Assembly (NCBI GenBank): GCA_947305865.1
Contig: CAMZEU010000004.1
Location: forward strand, 1 to 47,357
Direction: 5' to 3'
Length of the DNA stretch: 47,357 nucleotides
DNA from: an uncultured Clostridia bacterium
GTDB taxonomy: Bacteria > Bacillota > Clostridia > Christensenellales > CAG-917
The notes under the pieces were generated by a model. It made no database searches, was not told where the DNA came from, and worked only from the letters and a program-made list of their open reading frames with translations. Of this stretch, positions 32,185 through 42,184 are shown one piece after another. Made by a program: the position numbers and the translations under genes. Positions within the stretch are counted from its first letter, which is position 1. Every line of letters starts with the position of its first letter.

Positions 32185-35043
32185 ATGAGTTCAGAAACAC
32201 TTAATTGGAGAGAACTATACAGGTCTTATTATCCTGGATTAAAAGGATTTTTAAATGATAATGCAAGAAGTGTTAAAGCACTTTGCAAAAGAGCAGTTAA
32301 AATTTGCGCATTAAAGAGCAAATATGAACCAATGACAAATGAGGAATTGCAAGCTCAAACAGGAATATTAAAAGAACGTCTTAAAAATGGCGAAAAGTTA
32401 AACGATATTCTTAATGATGCATTTGCAGTTATTAGAGAAGCAGGTAGAAGAGTATTGAATATGGAACACTTCCCAGTTCAATTAATGGGTGGTATTGCTA
32501 TATTCCAAGGCAGAATTGCTGAAATGGGAACTGGTGAAGGTAAAACATTAGTTGCAACTCTTCCAGCATACCTTGAGGCACTTTCAGGTGAAGGCGTTCA
32601 CGTTGTTACAGTTAACGATTACCTTGCATCTCGTGACGCAGCATGGATGGGTAAGATCTACAATTTCTTAGGAGTAAGTGTTGGTGTTATCGTTCACGAA
32701 ATGGACAACGATGCAAAGAAGGCTGCATATAATGCAGATATTACATATTGTACAAATAGTGAACTTGGTTTCGACTTCTTAAGAGATAATATGGTTGTAT
32801 ATAAGAAAGACAAAGTACAACGTGTTCTTAATTTTGCAATCGTAGACGAAGTAGACTCAATTTTAATAGATGAAGCAAGAACTCCTTTAATTATTTCTGG
32901 CAGAGGAGACAAGAGTGGTGAATTATACCTTAAGGCAGATTCATTTGCTAGAACTCTTTCTGGAGATACAGACTACACCATAGAAGAAAAAGAAAGAACA
33001 ATTATGCTTACCGAAGAAGGTGTAGAAAAGGCAGAGAAATACTTCAAGGTTGAAAATCTTACAGATTTAGAGAACTCAGATTTATATCATCATATTCAAA
33101 ACGCTCTAAAGGCCCACGAATTGATGAAGAAAGATAGAGACTACATTGTTTCAGACGGTGAGATTCTTATCGTAGACGAGTTTACAGGCCGTGTAATGAT
33201 AGGTAGACGTTACTCAGATGGATTGCATCAAGCTATTGAAGCAAAAGAAAGAGTAATGATTAAGAATGAGAACAAGACTCTTGCTACTATTACATACCAA
33301 AACTTCTTCAGAATGTATAAGAAATTATCTGGTATGACAGGTACAGCAAAGACAGAAGAAGAGGAATTCAGAGATATTTATTCTTTAGACGTTGTAACAA
33401 TTCCACCAAACAAGCCATCTCAAAGATTAGATGAACATGATGTTATTTACAAGACAAGAGATGCTAAGTTAAAGGCAATTGTAGAAGAAATTGAGAAGAG
33501 ACACGAAATAGGACAACCAATTCTAGTTGGTACTGTTTCTGTTGAGAAATCTGAAGAACTCTCAACTATGTTGAGAAACAAACATATACCACACAATGTT
33601 TTGAATGCTAAGAACCATAAGATGGAAGCAGAAATCGTTGCACAAGCTGGTAAGTATGGTCAAGTAACAATTGCAACAAATATGGCTGGTCGTGGTACCG
33701 ATATCGTTTTAGGTGGTAACCCAGAATTCGCTGCAAAGGCAAGAATGGAAGCTAACGGTTATTCAAAGGAAATTATCGAAGCAGCAACTTCCTTCGTTCC
33801 TACAACCAATACAGACGTTTTAGCAGCTAAAGAATACTTCAATAGACAATACGAAGAATTCAAAAAGCAAACAGATGCCGAAAAACAACAAGTATTAGCA
33901 GTTGGTGGACTTAGAATTATTGGTACAGAAAGACATGACTCACGTCGTATAGATAACCAGTTAAGAGGTAGATCTGGACGTCAAGGAGACCCAGGTAGCA
34001 CACAATTCTTCATTTCTTGTGATGATGACGTAGCAAGAATCTTCGGTGGGGATAGATTAAAGATGATTATGAGCACAATGAATATCCCAGAAGACCAACC
34101 AATTGTTTCAAAGACATTAACAAGACTTATTGAAAGTGCACAAAGAAGAGTTGAGGGTAGAAACTACTCCATCAGAAAACAAGTTCTCTCTTATGATGAT
34201 GTAATGAATGCACAAAGAGAAATTATCTACAAGCAAAGGGGACAAGTCTTGGATGGCATGGATGTACATGACCAAATTCTCGATATGATGGATTCATTAT
34301 CAGAAGAAATCATTGGATACTATGCAGACTATAAGCAAGACTACACAGAATGGGATTACAAAGCATTCAACGATTCTCTTGAAAATAAGATGGTTCCAAA
34401 GGATTCCAACTTGATGACTCCAGAGCTTGCAGAATGTTTCGATATCTACAAACTTAAAGATGTTGTTATGAAGGCTGCAAATGCTGCTTATGAGAAGCTC
34501 ATCAATGATACAAAAGAACAACTTGCTTTAATATATAAAGCAGTTGCAGACCAAGGACACGGAGATGACGAAAAACTCGCATGGCTTAAACAAGTTGCAA
34601 CAACTGGTGAAGGCTATGATTTCGGCGATGTAGAAAGAGTTGTATTATTAACATCTGTAGATAGAAAGTGGATGACACATATCGATGATATGGACACTCT
34701 TAGACATGGTATTGGACTTCGTGGTTACGGACAAAGAGACCCAGTTATCTCATATAGAGAAGAAGGTTGGGGAATGTTCGATGATATGGTAGAAGGAATC
34801 CATTCTCAAACAGCAAGCACACTCTTAAAGATGACTCCATTTGGTGCAGCAATGACAATGCTCTCGCTACACGGAATTAGAATTAGAGTAGATAGACCAA
34901 AAGAAGAAGAACATGCTGGCGTAAAACAAGCAAGAAGAAGTGTAACAAAAGAAATCGGAAGAAATGATCCATGTCCATGTGGAAGCGGATTAAAATTCAA
35001 GAACTGTAAGTGTAAGGAATATCATCCAGATTTATACAAATAA
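32185..35043 (+). CDS. secA: Preprotein translocase ATPase SecA
   Basis: EMGTGEGKTLVATLPAYL, IVDEVDSILIDEARTPLIISG, C-terminal SEC-C motif CPCGSGLKFKNCKC; ATG 32185 preceded by AAGGAGGG. Confidence 0.98.
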   Translation: MSSETLNWRELYRSYYPGLKGFLNDNARSVKALCKRAVKICALKSKYEPMTNEELQAQTGILKERLKNGEKLNDILNDAFAVIREAGRRVLNMEHFPVQLMGGIAIFQGRIAEMGTGEGKTLVATLPAYLEALSGEGVHVVTVNDYLASRDAAWMGKIYNFLGVSVGVIVHEMDNDAKKAAYNADITYCTNSELGFDFLRDNMVVYKKDKVQRVLNFAIVDEVDSILIDEARTPLIISGRGDKSGELYLKADSFARTLSGDTDYTIEEKERTIMLTEEGVEKAEKYFKVENLTDLENSDLYHHIQNALKAHELMKKDRDYIVSDGEILIVDEFTGRVMIGRRYSDGLHQAIEAKERVMIKNENKTLATITYQNFFRMYKKLSGMTGTAKTEEEEFRDIYSLDVVTIPPNKPSQRLDEHDVIYKTRDAKLKAIVEEIEKRHEIGQPILVGTVSVEKSEELSTMLRNKHIPHNVLNAKNHKMEAEIVAQAGKYGQVTIATNMAGRGTDIVLGGNPEFAAKARMEANGYSKEIIEAATSFVPTTNTDVLAAKEYFNRQYEEFKKQTDAEKQQVLAVGGLRIIGTERHDSRRIDNQLRGRSGRQGDPGSTQFFISCDDDVARIFGGDRLKMIMSTMNIPEDQPIVSKTLTRLIESAQRRVEGRNYSIRKQVLSYDDVMNAQREIIYKQRGQVLDGMDVHDQILDMMDSLSEEIIGYYADYKQDYTEWDYKAFNDSLENKMVPKDSNLMTPELAECFDIYKLKDVVMKAANAAYEKLINDTKEQLALIYKAVADQGHGDDEKLAWLKQVATTGEGYDFGDVERVVLLTSVDRKWMTHIDDMDTLRHGIGLRGYGQRDPVISYREEGWGMFDDMVEGIHSQTASTLLKMTPFGAAMTMLSLHGIRIRVDRPKEEEHAGVKQARRSVTKEIGRNDPCPCGSGLKFKNCKCKEYHPDLYK

Positions 35044-35045
35044 TT

Positions 35046-36152
35046 ATGGACTTTTATAATATAAAAAATGATTTAAAAGAGATAAGAACTGAACTAGCAC
35101 ATGCATATGCTGGTATTAATCCAGATAAGAAAAGAGAAAGGATTAAAGAACTAGAAGCAATGCAAAATGCAGAAGGGTTTTGGAATGATGCTCAAAATGC
35201 TGCAAAAGTAACAAAAGAGCAAAACCAACTCCAAGCAAAACTAGCTAAGTTTGAAAGCACACTAAAAGACTTAGACTCCACAATAGAAATGGTGGATATG
35301 TTATCTCTTGAAGAAGATCCAGAAAGTGAGGCAGAAGTTGAGACTCATATTAAGGAATTAAAGAAGAAATGTGAAGCTCTTTCTTTAGAAACACTTCTCT
35401 CTGGCAAGTATGATTCTCTAAACGCCATTTTAACCCTTCATGCTGGCGCAGGTGGCACGGAAGCTATGGACTGGACGCAGATGTTGTTCAGGATGTATGC
35501 AAGGTATGTAGAGCGTTGTGGCTGGTCTCTAACAGTATTGGATCAACTAGATGGTGAAGAAGCAGGTCTAAAAAGTATAACCTTTTTAGTTGAAGGCGAA
35601 AATGCATATGGATACCTTAAATCTGAGAAGGGAGTACATAGACTTGTTCGTATCTCTCCTTTTGATGCCAATAAGAGAAGACATACATCTTTTGCTTCTT
35701 TAGAAGTAATGCCTCAAATCATAGATGATTCAGATATAGTTATTCGTCCAGAAGAATTAAAGATAGATACATATAGAAGTTCTGGTGCTGGCGGACAACA
35801 TGTTAACAAGACTGAATCTGCAGTTCGTATTACACACTTGCCAACAGGCATTATAGTTGCTTGCCAAGTAGAAAGAAGCCAAATGCAAAATAAAGAAATG
35901 GCAATGAATATGCTTAAGTCTAAACTTGCAGAGAAGAGAGAAGCAGAAAGACAAGCAGAAGCATCTAATATTTCTGGACAATTAAAAAAGATTGAATTCG
36001 GTAGCCAAATAAGAAGTTATGTATTCTGTCCATATACTCTTGTAAAAGACCATAGAACAGATTATGAAAACGGAAATATCCAAGCAGTTATGGATGGAGA
36101 TTTAGATGGTTTCATAAACGAATACCTTAAGAAATCTGCAATAGAAGAATAA
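35046..36152 (+). CDS. prfB: Peptide chain release factor 2 (single reading frame)
   Basis: GAGGTEAMDWTQML, SSGAGGQHVNKTESAVRITHLPTGI; SPF-type tripeptide region LEVMPQI preserved; no in-frame TGA. Confidence 0.96.
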   Translation: MDFYNIKNDLKEIRTELAHAYAGINPDKKRERIKELEAMQNAEGFWNDAQNAAKVTKEQNQLQAKLAKFESTLKDLDSTIEMVDMLSLEEDPESEAEVETHIKELKKKCEALSLETLLSGKYDSLNAILTLHAGAGGTEAMDWTQMLFRMYARYVERCGWSLTVLDQLDGEEAGLKSITFLVEGENAYGYLKSEKGVHRLVRISPFDANKRRHTSFASLEVMPQIIDDSDIVIRPEELKIDTYRSSGAGGQHVNKTESAVRITHLPTGIIVACQVERSQMQNKEMAMNMLKSKLAEKREAERQAEASNISGQLKKIEFGSQIRSYVFCPYTLVKDHRTDYENGNIQAVMDGDLDGFINEYLKKSAIEE

Positions 36153-36153
36153 T

Positions 36154-37191
36154 ATGTATAATCCAACGAACCCAAAAGATAAAGAGAATATAATTGTGCT
36201 AGCAATTGAATCTAGTTGCGATGAAACAGCTTGTGCTATTGTTAAAAATGGCAGAGAAGTTTTAGCATCTACAATTGCAACACAAATAGAGATTCATAAG
36301 AGATTCGGAGGAGTTGTTCCAGAGATAGCAAGTAGAAACCATACAATGGCAATTGAAACAGTAGTTAATGATACAATCATTAAATCCGGTCTAAAAATAG
36401 AAGATATAGATGCAATTGCTGTTACATATGGTGCAGGTTTATTAGGGGCTCTTTTGGTTGGTGTTAACTATGCTAAAGGCCTTGCATATGCATATAACAA
36501 ACCTCTATATGGTATTTCACATATTAGAGGACATATAGCAGCAAATTATATAGGAACCAATCTTAAACCACCATACCTTTGCTTACTTGCAAGTGGTGGA
36601 CATACAGCAGTTCTCAATGTTAAGAGTTATACAGAAATAGAAGCATTAGCATCTTCAAAAGATGATGCAGCAGGGGAAGCTTTTGATAAGGTCGCAAGAG
36701 TATTGTCACTTCCATATCCAGGTGGACCAGAAATAGAAAAGCTTGCAAAGCAAGGAAATGCAAACATTGAAATGCCATGTCCAACATTTAATGACAAAGA
36801 TGAGTTATGGTTCTCATTCTCTGGTATTAAGACATTCGTTATAAATTATGCTCATAAACTAGAACAAAAAGGTGAGAAGATGATAGATGCAGATGTTGCA
36901 GCATCCTTCCAAGAAGCAGCCGTAACACAACTTTTCAATACGACTTTAAATGCTGCAAAGAGAACAGGAATGAAGAATATTGCAATTGCTGGTGGTGTAT
37001 CTGCAAACCAATGCCTAAGAGAGAGATTTGATAGCTTAAAAGACAAGGGATACAACATCTATTATCCACAACTTAAGTATTGTACAGATAATGCTGCAAT
37101 GATTGGTGCAGAGGCTTTCTATGCTATTAAGAGTGGTATGGAAATGAGCCCATTATCATTGGATGCAAAGGCAACAGTCGCACTAAAATAA
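36154..37191 (+). CDS. tsaD: tRNA N6-adenosine threonylcarbamoyltransferase TsaD
   Basis: AIESSCDETACAIV, GLLGALLVGVNYAKGLAYA, SHIRGHIAANY, GGVSANQCLRERF. Confidence 0.97.
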   Translation: MYNPTNPKDKENIIVLAIESSCDETACAIVKNGREVLASTIATQIEIHKRFGGVVPEIASRNHTMAIETVVNDTIIKSGLKIEDIDAIAVTYGAGLLGALLVGVNYAKGLAYAYNKPLYGISHIRGHIAANYIGTNLKPPYLCLLASGGHTAVLNVKSYTEIEALASSKDDAAGEAFDKVARVLSLPYPGGPEIEKLAKQGNANIEMPCPTFNDKDELWFSFSGIKTFVINYAHKLEQKGEKMIDADVAASFQEAAVTQLFNTTLNAAKRTGMKNIAIAGGVSANQCLRERFDSLKDKGYNIYYPQLKYCTDNAAMIGAEAFYAIKSGMEMSPLSLDAKATVALK

Positions 37192-37218
37192 TTAAAAATT
37201 TTAGCATATAAAAAGTAT

Positions 37219-37256
37219 AAATATTCGCTATTCTAAGCGGGTATTTTTTATTTTTC
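37219..37256 (+). terminator. Intrinsic terminator after tsaD
   Basis: AAATATTCGCT-ATTCTA-AGCGGGTATTT then TTTATTTTT. Confidence 0.8.
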
Positions 37257-37283
37257 TAGGGTAGTTTGTAAAGCCAATTAAAA

Positions 37284-37312
37284 TTGACTTTTACAAAAGA
37301 AAAGAGTAATAT
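37284..37312 (+). promoter_or_regulatory. Promoter of M28 peptidase gene
   Basis: TTGACT-N17-TAATAT. Confidence 0.55.
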
Positions 37313-37341
37313 TATTTCTAGTTTATTTTAGAGGTAGAAAG

Positions 37342-38601
37342 ATGGATTTAAGTAATGTTAAAAACACATCTAGCAAACAAGCAGACTTCATAAGCACTGA
37401 GATTGGAACAGTATGTAAGAAGTTTGGTGCAAGAGATTCTGGTGGCAAAGGCGAAAAGAAAGCCATGGAATATATGGCTGAAACAGTTGGCAAATATGCA
37501 GATGACGTAAAGACAGAGAGTTATGATGTACATCCGGGTGCATTTATGGGCTGGATTTATATCACAGTTTCATTAGTTCTTGCTGCATTAGTATGCTCAT
37601 TCTTCCTTCCAATAATTTCAATAATATTCATCGTTATTGGAATGCTTGTAATGATTTTGGAATTTGTTTGCTACTTCCAAGTCGTAGACTTTATGTGGCC
37701 AAAGAAACAATCTCAAGTTATTACAGCCATTAAGAAACCAACAGGCGAAGTGAAGAGAAGAATATACTTCACAGGACATACAGATGCTGCTTATGAATGG
37801 ACAGTAAATTCATTCTTAGGTGGAAAGTGGTTTATCGCACATTTCTTAATCTCAATAGTTGGTGTTTTATATCTCTTCGGAGTATCCATTGCAACCACTA
37901 TTATTTGGGCAAAAGGCGGTACTTTTGCTGGTATTATGACAGTAGGAAGCACAACATTTATTCCATCTGTAATTAGCTTATTATTCTTCCCACTTTGGGT
38001 GCTCTTATATGATCTTTCTAACCCTAAAGTTGTAGCTCCTGGTGCAAACGATAATTTAACAGGAACATACCTCTCAATCAGCATTCTAAAGGCATTAAAA
38101 GAGGCAAAAGTTGATTTAGAAAACACAGAAGTTGGCATTATTTTAGCAGGCTCAGAAGAGTGTGGATTACGTGGTTCAAAAGCATGGGCAAAAATGCATG
38201 CAAAAGAACTCCTTGAAGATGAGAAAAATGGTATTCCAACAAAGATTGTTGTATTCGATACAATTTGTGAAGATGACTACTTCATGACAAACGTAAAGGA
38301 TCTAAATGGTTTTGTTAAATCAGATGATGTAGTTGCAAAGATGGTTAATGATGCATTTGATGAATTAGAAATCAAACATACACCAAATGGTTCCGTACCA
38401 CTTGGAGCAACAGATAGTGCAGCATTCTCACAAGCAGGATTAGATGCAGTTGCTGTTACAGCAATGAATCATGACTTACCAATTTACTATCATACAAGAC
38501 ACGACAAACCAGAACTTGTAAATCCAGTATGTCTTGAGAAAGGATTCAAAGTTGCAGTTCAAATTATACAGAACTACGACGATGCAAAATATGATAAATA
38601 A
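37342..38601 (+). CDS. M28 family zinc peptidase with central TM segments
   Basis: YFTGHTDAAYEW, APGANDNLTGTYLSI, ILAGSEECGLRGSKAWA, GATDSAAFSQAGLDAVAV. Confidence 0.88.
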   Translation: MDLSNVKNTSSKQADFISTEIGTVCKKFGARDSGGKGEKKAMEYMAETVGKYADDVKTESYDVHPGAFMGWIYITVSLVLAALVCSFFLPIISIIFIVIGMLVMILEFVCYFQVVDFMWPKKQSQVITAIKKPTGEVKRRIYFTGHTDAAYEWTVNSFLGGKWFIAHFLISIVGVLYLFGVSIATTIIWAKGGTFAGIMTVGSTTFIPSVISLLFFPLWVLLYDLSNPKVVAPGANDNLTGTYLSISILKALKEAKVDLENTEVGIILAGSEECGLRGSKAWAKMHAKELLEDEKNGIPTKIVVFDTICEDDYFMTNVKDLNGFVKSDDVVAKMVNDAFDELEIKHTPNGSVPLGATDSAAFSQAGLDAVAVTAMNHDLPIYYHTRHDKPELVNPVCLEKGFKVAVQIIQNYDDAKYDK

Positions 38602-38609
38602 GAATTTAT

Positions 38610-38637
38610 CCCGTAGCCAAAAGCTGCGGGTTTTTCT
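38610..38637 (+). terminator. Intrinsic terminator after M28 gene
   Basis: CCCGTAGC-CAAAA-GCTGCGGG then TTTTTCTT. Confidence 0.88.
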
Positions 38638-38726
38638 TACATAGTGTTTTAAATTGAAAAAACACCACAATATCTTGGGGATTACCTCTTAATATAAATA
38701 TTATTAAATATTTTTGTATTTTTCGT

Positions 38727-38755
38727 TTGACTTATACTGTATTCTCTTGTTATTA
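38727..38755 (+). promoter_or_regulatory. rpsL (str operon) promoter
   Basis: TTGACT-N17-TTATTA, upstream of the ~340-nt leader. Confidence 0.55.
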
Positions 38756-38774
38756 TTATCACGCCTGCAGAAAT

Positions 38775-39090
38775 GTGGGTCGTTTTTAAATTAGAATAAT
38801 TTATAAAAGCCTGATTTGAAAACGAAGTAGCAAGACTGAAAGGGTTCTGATACTAAGTTAAATTCCAAACATAGTAAAAGAACGTGTTCATAGAAATGGG
38901 ATAAGGTGTGAAGTCTTTATTTCCATGAACGTGGAAACTGGATGGCGAACATAATCACTCTTAACAGAAAGCAGAAACTCAATTGAGCTGTATCGAAATG
39001 CCGGAGTTATGAGAGAGGAAAGCAGGAAAGCGGAAGCACAGCAACAAAAATAGTGCGACGTGTAGGGTTGCATATCGCATTCGAAATCTT
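38775..39090 (+). ncRNA. Structured rpsL leader resembling a truncated group II intron domain I
   Basis: Noncoding purine-rich segment; hairpins TAAATTA-GAA-TAATTTA and TTTCCA-TGAACG-TGGAAA; group-II-like strings GATAAGGTGTGAAGTC, GTGGAAACTGGATGGCGAAC, GAGGAAAGCAGGAAAGC, GTGCGACGTGTAGGG; no domain V seen. Confidence 0.5.
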
Positions 39091-39105
39091 ATAGGAGGAT
39101 CAATA

Positions 39106-39480
39106 ATGCCAACCATCAATCAATTGATAAAGAATGGTAGAAAACAACAGGCTAAGAAATCTATGACACCTATCATGGATCAATGCCCACAAAAGAGAGG
39201 TATTTGTGTATCTGTTACAACAACTACCCCAAAGAAGCCTAACTCAGCTCTTCGTAAAATCGCAAGAGTACGTTTGGTAAATGGACAAGAAGGTACTGTT
39301 TATATCCCAGGCATCGGACACAACTTACAAGAGCATAGTGTTGTTCTCATAAGAGGCGGCCGTGTTAAGGACTTACCAGGTGTACGTTATCATATCATAC
39401 GTGGTGCTTTGGATGCTGCAGGTGTTGCAAAACGCTGCCAATCTAGAAGCAAGTATGGTGCGAAACGCCCAAAACAATAA
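39106..39480 (+). CDS. rpsL: 30S ribosomal protein S12
   Basis: [12 protein letters not shown]-like N-term, [39 protein letters not shown]. Confidence 0.99.
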   Translation: MPTINQLIKNGRKQQAKKSMTPIMDQCPQKRGICVSVTTTTPKKPNSALRKIARVRLVNGQEGTVYIPGIGHNLQEHSVVLIRGGRVKDLPGVRYHIIRGALDAAGVAKRCQSRSKYGAKRPKQ

Positions 39481-39534
39481 TCAAAAATAAAAATTTTCGA
39501 ATGTTCGTAATGTAACATTTTTAGGAGGATAAAA

Positions 39535-40005
39535 ATGCCAAGAAGAAGTGGTGTACCTAAAAGACAAGTTCTTCCAGATTCCAAATACAATAGCGTATTG
39601 GTTACAAAAATCATTAACCAAGTTATGTTAGATGGCAAGAAAGGAACAGCAGAAGAAATCGTATACGGTGCAATAGATATAGCAACAGCCAAACTCTCTA
39701 TGGAGCCAATGGATCTCTTAGAGAAAGTTATGGAAAATGTTAAACCTAATTTAGAGGTTAAGGCTAGACGTGTAGGTGGTGCTACATACCAAGTACCAAT
39801 GGAAATCAGACCAGAACGTCGCCAAACATTAGCAATTCGTTGGTTAGTATTATTTGCTAGACAACGTTCAGAAAGAACAATGCAAGAAAGACTTGCAGGA
39901 GAATTAGTAGATGCATGCAACCTCACAGGTGGCGCAGTCAAGAGAAAAGACGAAATGCATCGTGCTGCAGAAGCAAACAAAGCATTCGCACATTTCAGAT
40001 GGTAA
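39535..40005 (+). CDS. rpsG: 30S ribosomal protein S7
   Basis: [40 protein letters not shown]. Confidence 0.99.
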   Translation: MPRRSGVPKRQVLPDSKYNSVLVTKIINQVMLDGKKGTAEEIVYGAIDIATAKLSMEPMDLLEKVMENVKPNLEVKARRVGGATYQVPMEIRPERRQTLAIRWLVLFARQRSERTMQERLAGELVDACNLTGGAVKRKDEMHRAAEANKAFAHFRW

Positions 40006-40020
40006 TATAAAAGGAGTCCT

Positions 40021-42090
40021 ATGGGAAACGTTGCTCTCGATAAATTAAGAAATATCGGAATAATGGCTCACATCGACGCTGGCAAGACTACCACAACAGA
40101 ACGTATCTTGTTCTACAGTGGAAAGATAAGAAGAATTGGCAACGTAGACTCAGGCAACACTGTAACGGATTCCATGGACCAAGAAAGAGAAAGAGGAATT
40201 ACCATTGCATCAGCTGCAGTTACTACATCATGGAAAGGTCATGAAATAACAATCATTGATACTCCAGGACACGTAGACTTCACAGTAGAAGTAGAAAGAA
40301 GTTTAAGAGTTTTAGATGGTGCTGTAGCAGTGTTCTGTGCAAGAGGAGGAGTTGAACCTCAATCTGAAAACGTATGGAGACAAGCTAATACTTATAATGT
40401 ACCACGCATCGCATACGTAAATAAGATGGATATAAATGGAGCGGACTTCAAAAATGTCTTAACCATGATGAGAGAAAGACTCAACGCAAATCCAGTTGCA
40501 ATAGAACTACCAATAGGTAAAGAAGCAGACTTCCAAGGTGTAATAGACCTCATCGAGATGAAGGCAATCTACTTCGCAAATGAAGACCTCGGTGTCAACC
40601 TAGACATTAGAGACATCCCAGATGAGTTATTACCAGATGCAATAGCAACAAGAGAAGTAATGCTAGATGCAATATCTGAATTTAGCGATGAAATAACCGA
40701 GAAACTAATCGAGGGAGATACAGATAGTATTTCTACAGCAGAAATAAGGACTGCTCTTCGTAAGGGAACAATAGGAATGAAACTCAATCCAGTTCTTTGC
40801 GGAAGCTCCTTCAAAAACAAAGGAATACAAGAACTATTAGACGCTATTGTAGACTTCCTTCCATCACCTCTAGATGTTCCAGCAGTAGTTGGAAAGAATC
40901 CAAGAGTAGATAAAGAAGAAGTAAGAAAAGCAGATGATAAAGAACCTTTCTGTGGATTAGTATTCAAGGTTAATACAGACCAATTCATCGGAAAACTTGA
41001 ATTTGTCAGAATATATTCAGGCAGAGTAAAAGTTGGAGATTTGGTATACAATGTTGAAAAAGGAGAGAACGAGCGAATCTCAAGAATCGTTAGAATGTTC
41101 TCAGACGAAAGAATCGACATTGAAGAAGCAGGAGCAGGTGAGATTATCGCAATAGTAGGATTGAAGAAATCCACAACAGGCGACACACTTTGTGACAGGT
41201 CACACCAAATAATGCTTGAGAACATTGAGTTCCCAGAGCCAGTCATCAAAGTCGCAATCGAACCTAAATCCAAAGCCTCAGAAGAACGTATGGCAGTAGC
41301 AATACAACGTTTAGGTGAGGAAGACCCAACATTCAAGTCTTATACAGACAAAGAAACAGGGCAAGTTATTATTGCTGGAATGGGTGAACTTCACTTAGAA
41401 ATTATTGTAGACCGTATGTTCCGTGAGTTCAGGGTTGAAGCTAATGTAGGTAAACCACAGGTAAGTTACCGTGAGACAATAACTGCAAAAGCGACAGCCG
41501 AAGAAAGGTTCGTTCGCCAAAATGGAGGCAAAGGACAATATGCACATTGTGTTATTTCCATTGAACCACATAAAGGCGGATACGTATTTGAAGACCATAC
41601 TAAAGGTGGTGTAATTCCAAAAGAATTTATGAAAGCTTTAGATATTGGTATTCAAGAGGCAGCAAAATCTGGTATAATAGCAGGATATGAAGCTGTAGAC
41701 TTTAAAGTGGAAGTGCTTGATGGTAGCACACACGAGGTAGACTCTTCAGAAACTGCATTCGAAGTTTGCGGTTCACTAGCATTCAAAAAAGCAGCAGAAC
41801 TTGCAAAGCCAGTATTGCTTGAACCTATTATGCATGTAGAGATATTTACTCCAGGCGAATATGTTGGATCAATTATGAGCCACATGGTTAGCAAGAGAGG
41901 TGTCGTAAAAGGTCAAGAGATCAGAAACGGTACAAATGTCATAGATGCATACGCACCACTTGGGGAAATGTTCGGATACTCAAAGGATCTAAGAACAATA
42001 ACCCAAGGCAGGGGAACCTTCACAATGCTCTTTGATCATTATGAACAAGTACCAAAAGCAATTGCAGATAAAATAACTGCATCATACTAA
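40021..42090 (+). CDS. fusA: Elongation factor G
   Basis: [40 protein letters not shown]; str operon position. Confidence 0.95.
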   Translation: MGNVALDKLRNIGIMAHIDAGKTTTTERILFYSGKIRRIGNVDSGNTVTDSMDQERERGITIASAAVTTSWKGHEITIIDTPGHVDFTVEVERSLRVLDGAVAVFCARGGVEPQSENVWRQANTYNVPRIAYVNKMDINGADFKNVLTMMRERLNANPVAIELPIGKEADFQGVIDLIEMKAIYFANEDLGVNLDIRDIPDELLPDAIATREVMLDAISEFSDEITEKLIEGDTDSISTAEIRTALRKGTIGMKLNPVLCGSSFKNKGIQELLDAIVDFLPSPLDVPAVVGKNPRVDKEEVRKADDKEPFCGLVFKVNTDQFIGKLEFVRIYSGRVKVGDLVYNVEKGENERISRIVRMFSDERIDIEEAGAGEIIAIVGLKKSTTGDTLCDRSHQIMLENIEFPEPVIKVAIEPKSKASEERMAVAIQRLGEEDPTFKSYTDKETGQVIIAGMGELHLEIIVDRMFREFRVEANVGKPQVSYRETITAKATAEERFVRQNGGKGQYAHCVISIEPHKGGYVFEDHTKGGVIPKEFMKALDIGIQEAAKSGIIAGYEAVDFKVEVLDGSTHEVDSSETAFEVCGSLAFKKAAELAKPVLLEPIMHVEIFTPGEYVGSIMSHMVSKRGVVKGQEIRNGTNVIDAYAPLGEMFGYSKDLRTITQGRGTFTMLFDHYEQVPKAIADKITASY

Positions 42091-42184
42091 GTCGCATATG
42101 CGCAAACAATAAAGATATACATGCACACGCATATATATAAATAAAAAAACAAAAAAATATTTCAATTTAAAGGAGTTGAAAATT

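Noticed and set aside
39001-39060. RNase P RNA-like GAGGAAAG motif in the rpsL leader
   Set aside because: No matching CR-V/P4 partner in the right order and overall length; group II domain I is a better match.
40569-41336. 255-aa antisense ORF within fusA, and similar long minus-strand ORFs (30449-31027, 39390-39980, 26411-26743)
   Set aside because: Shadow ORFs opposite strongly coding conserved genes; Ser/Ile/Leu-rich translations without domains or SD.
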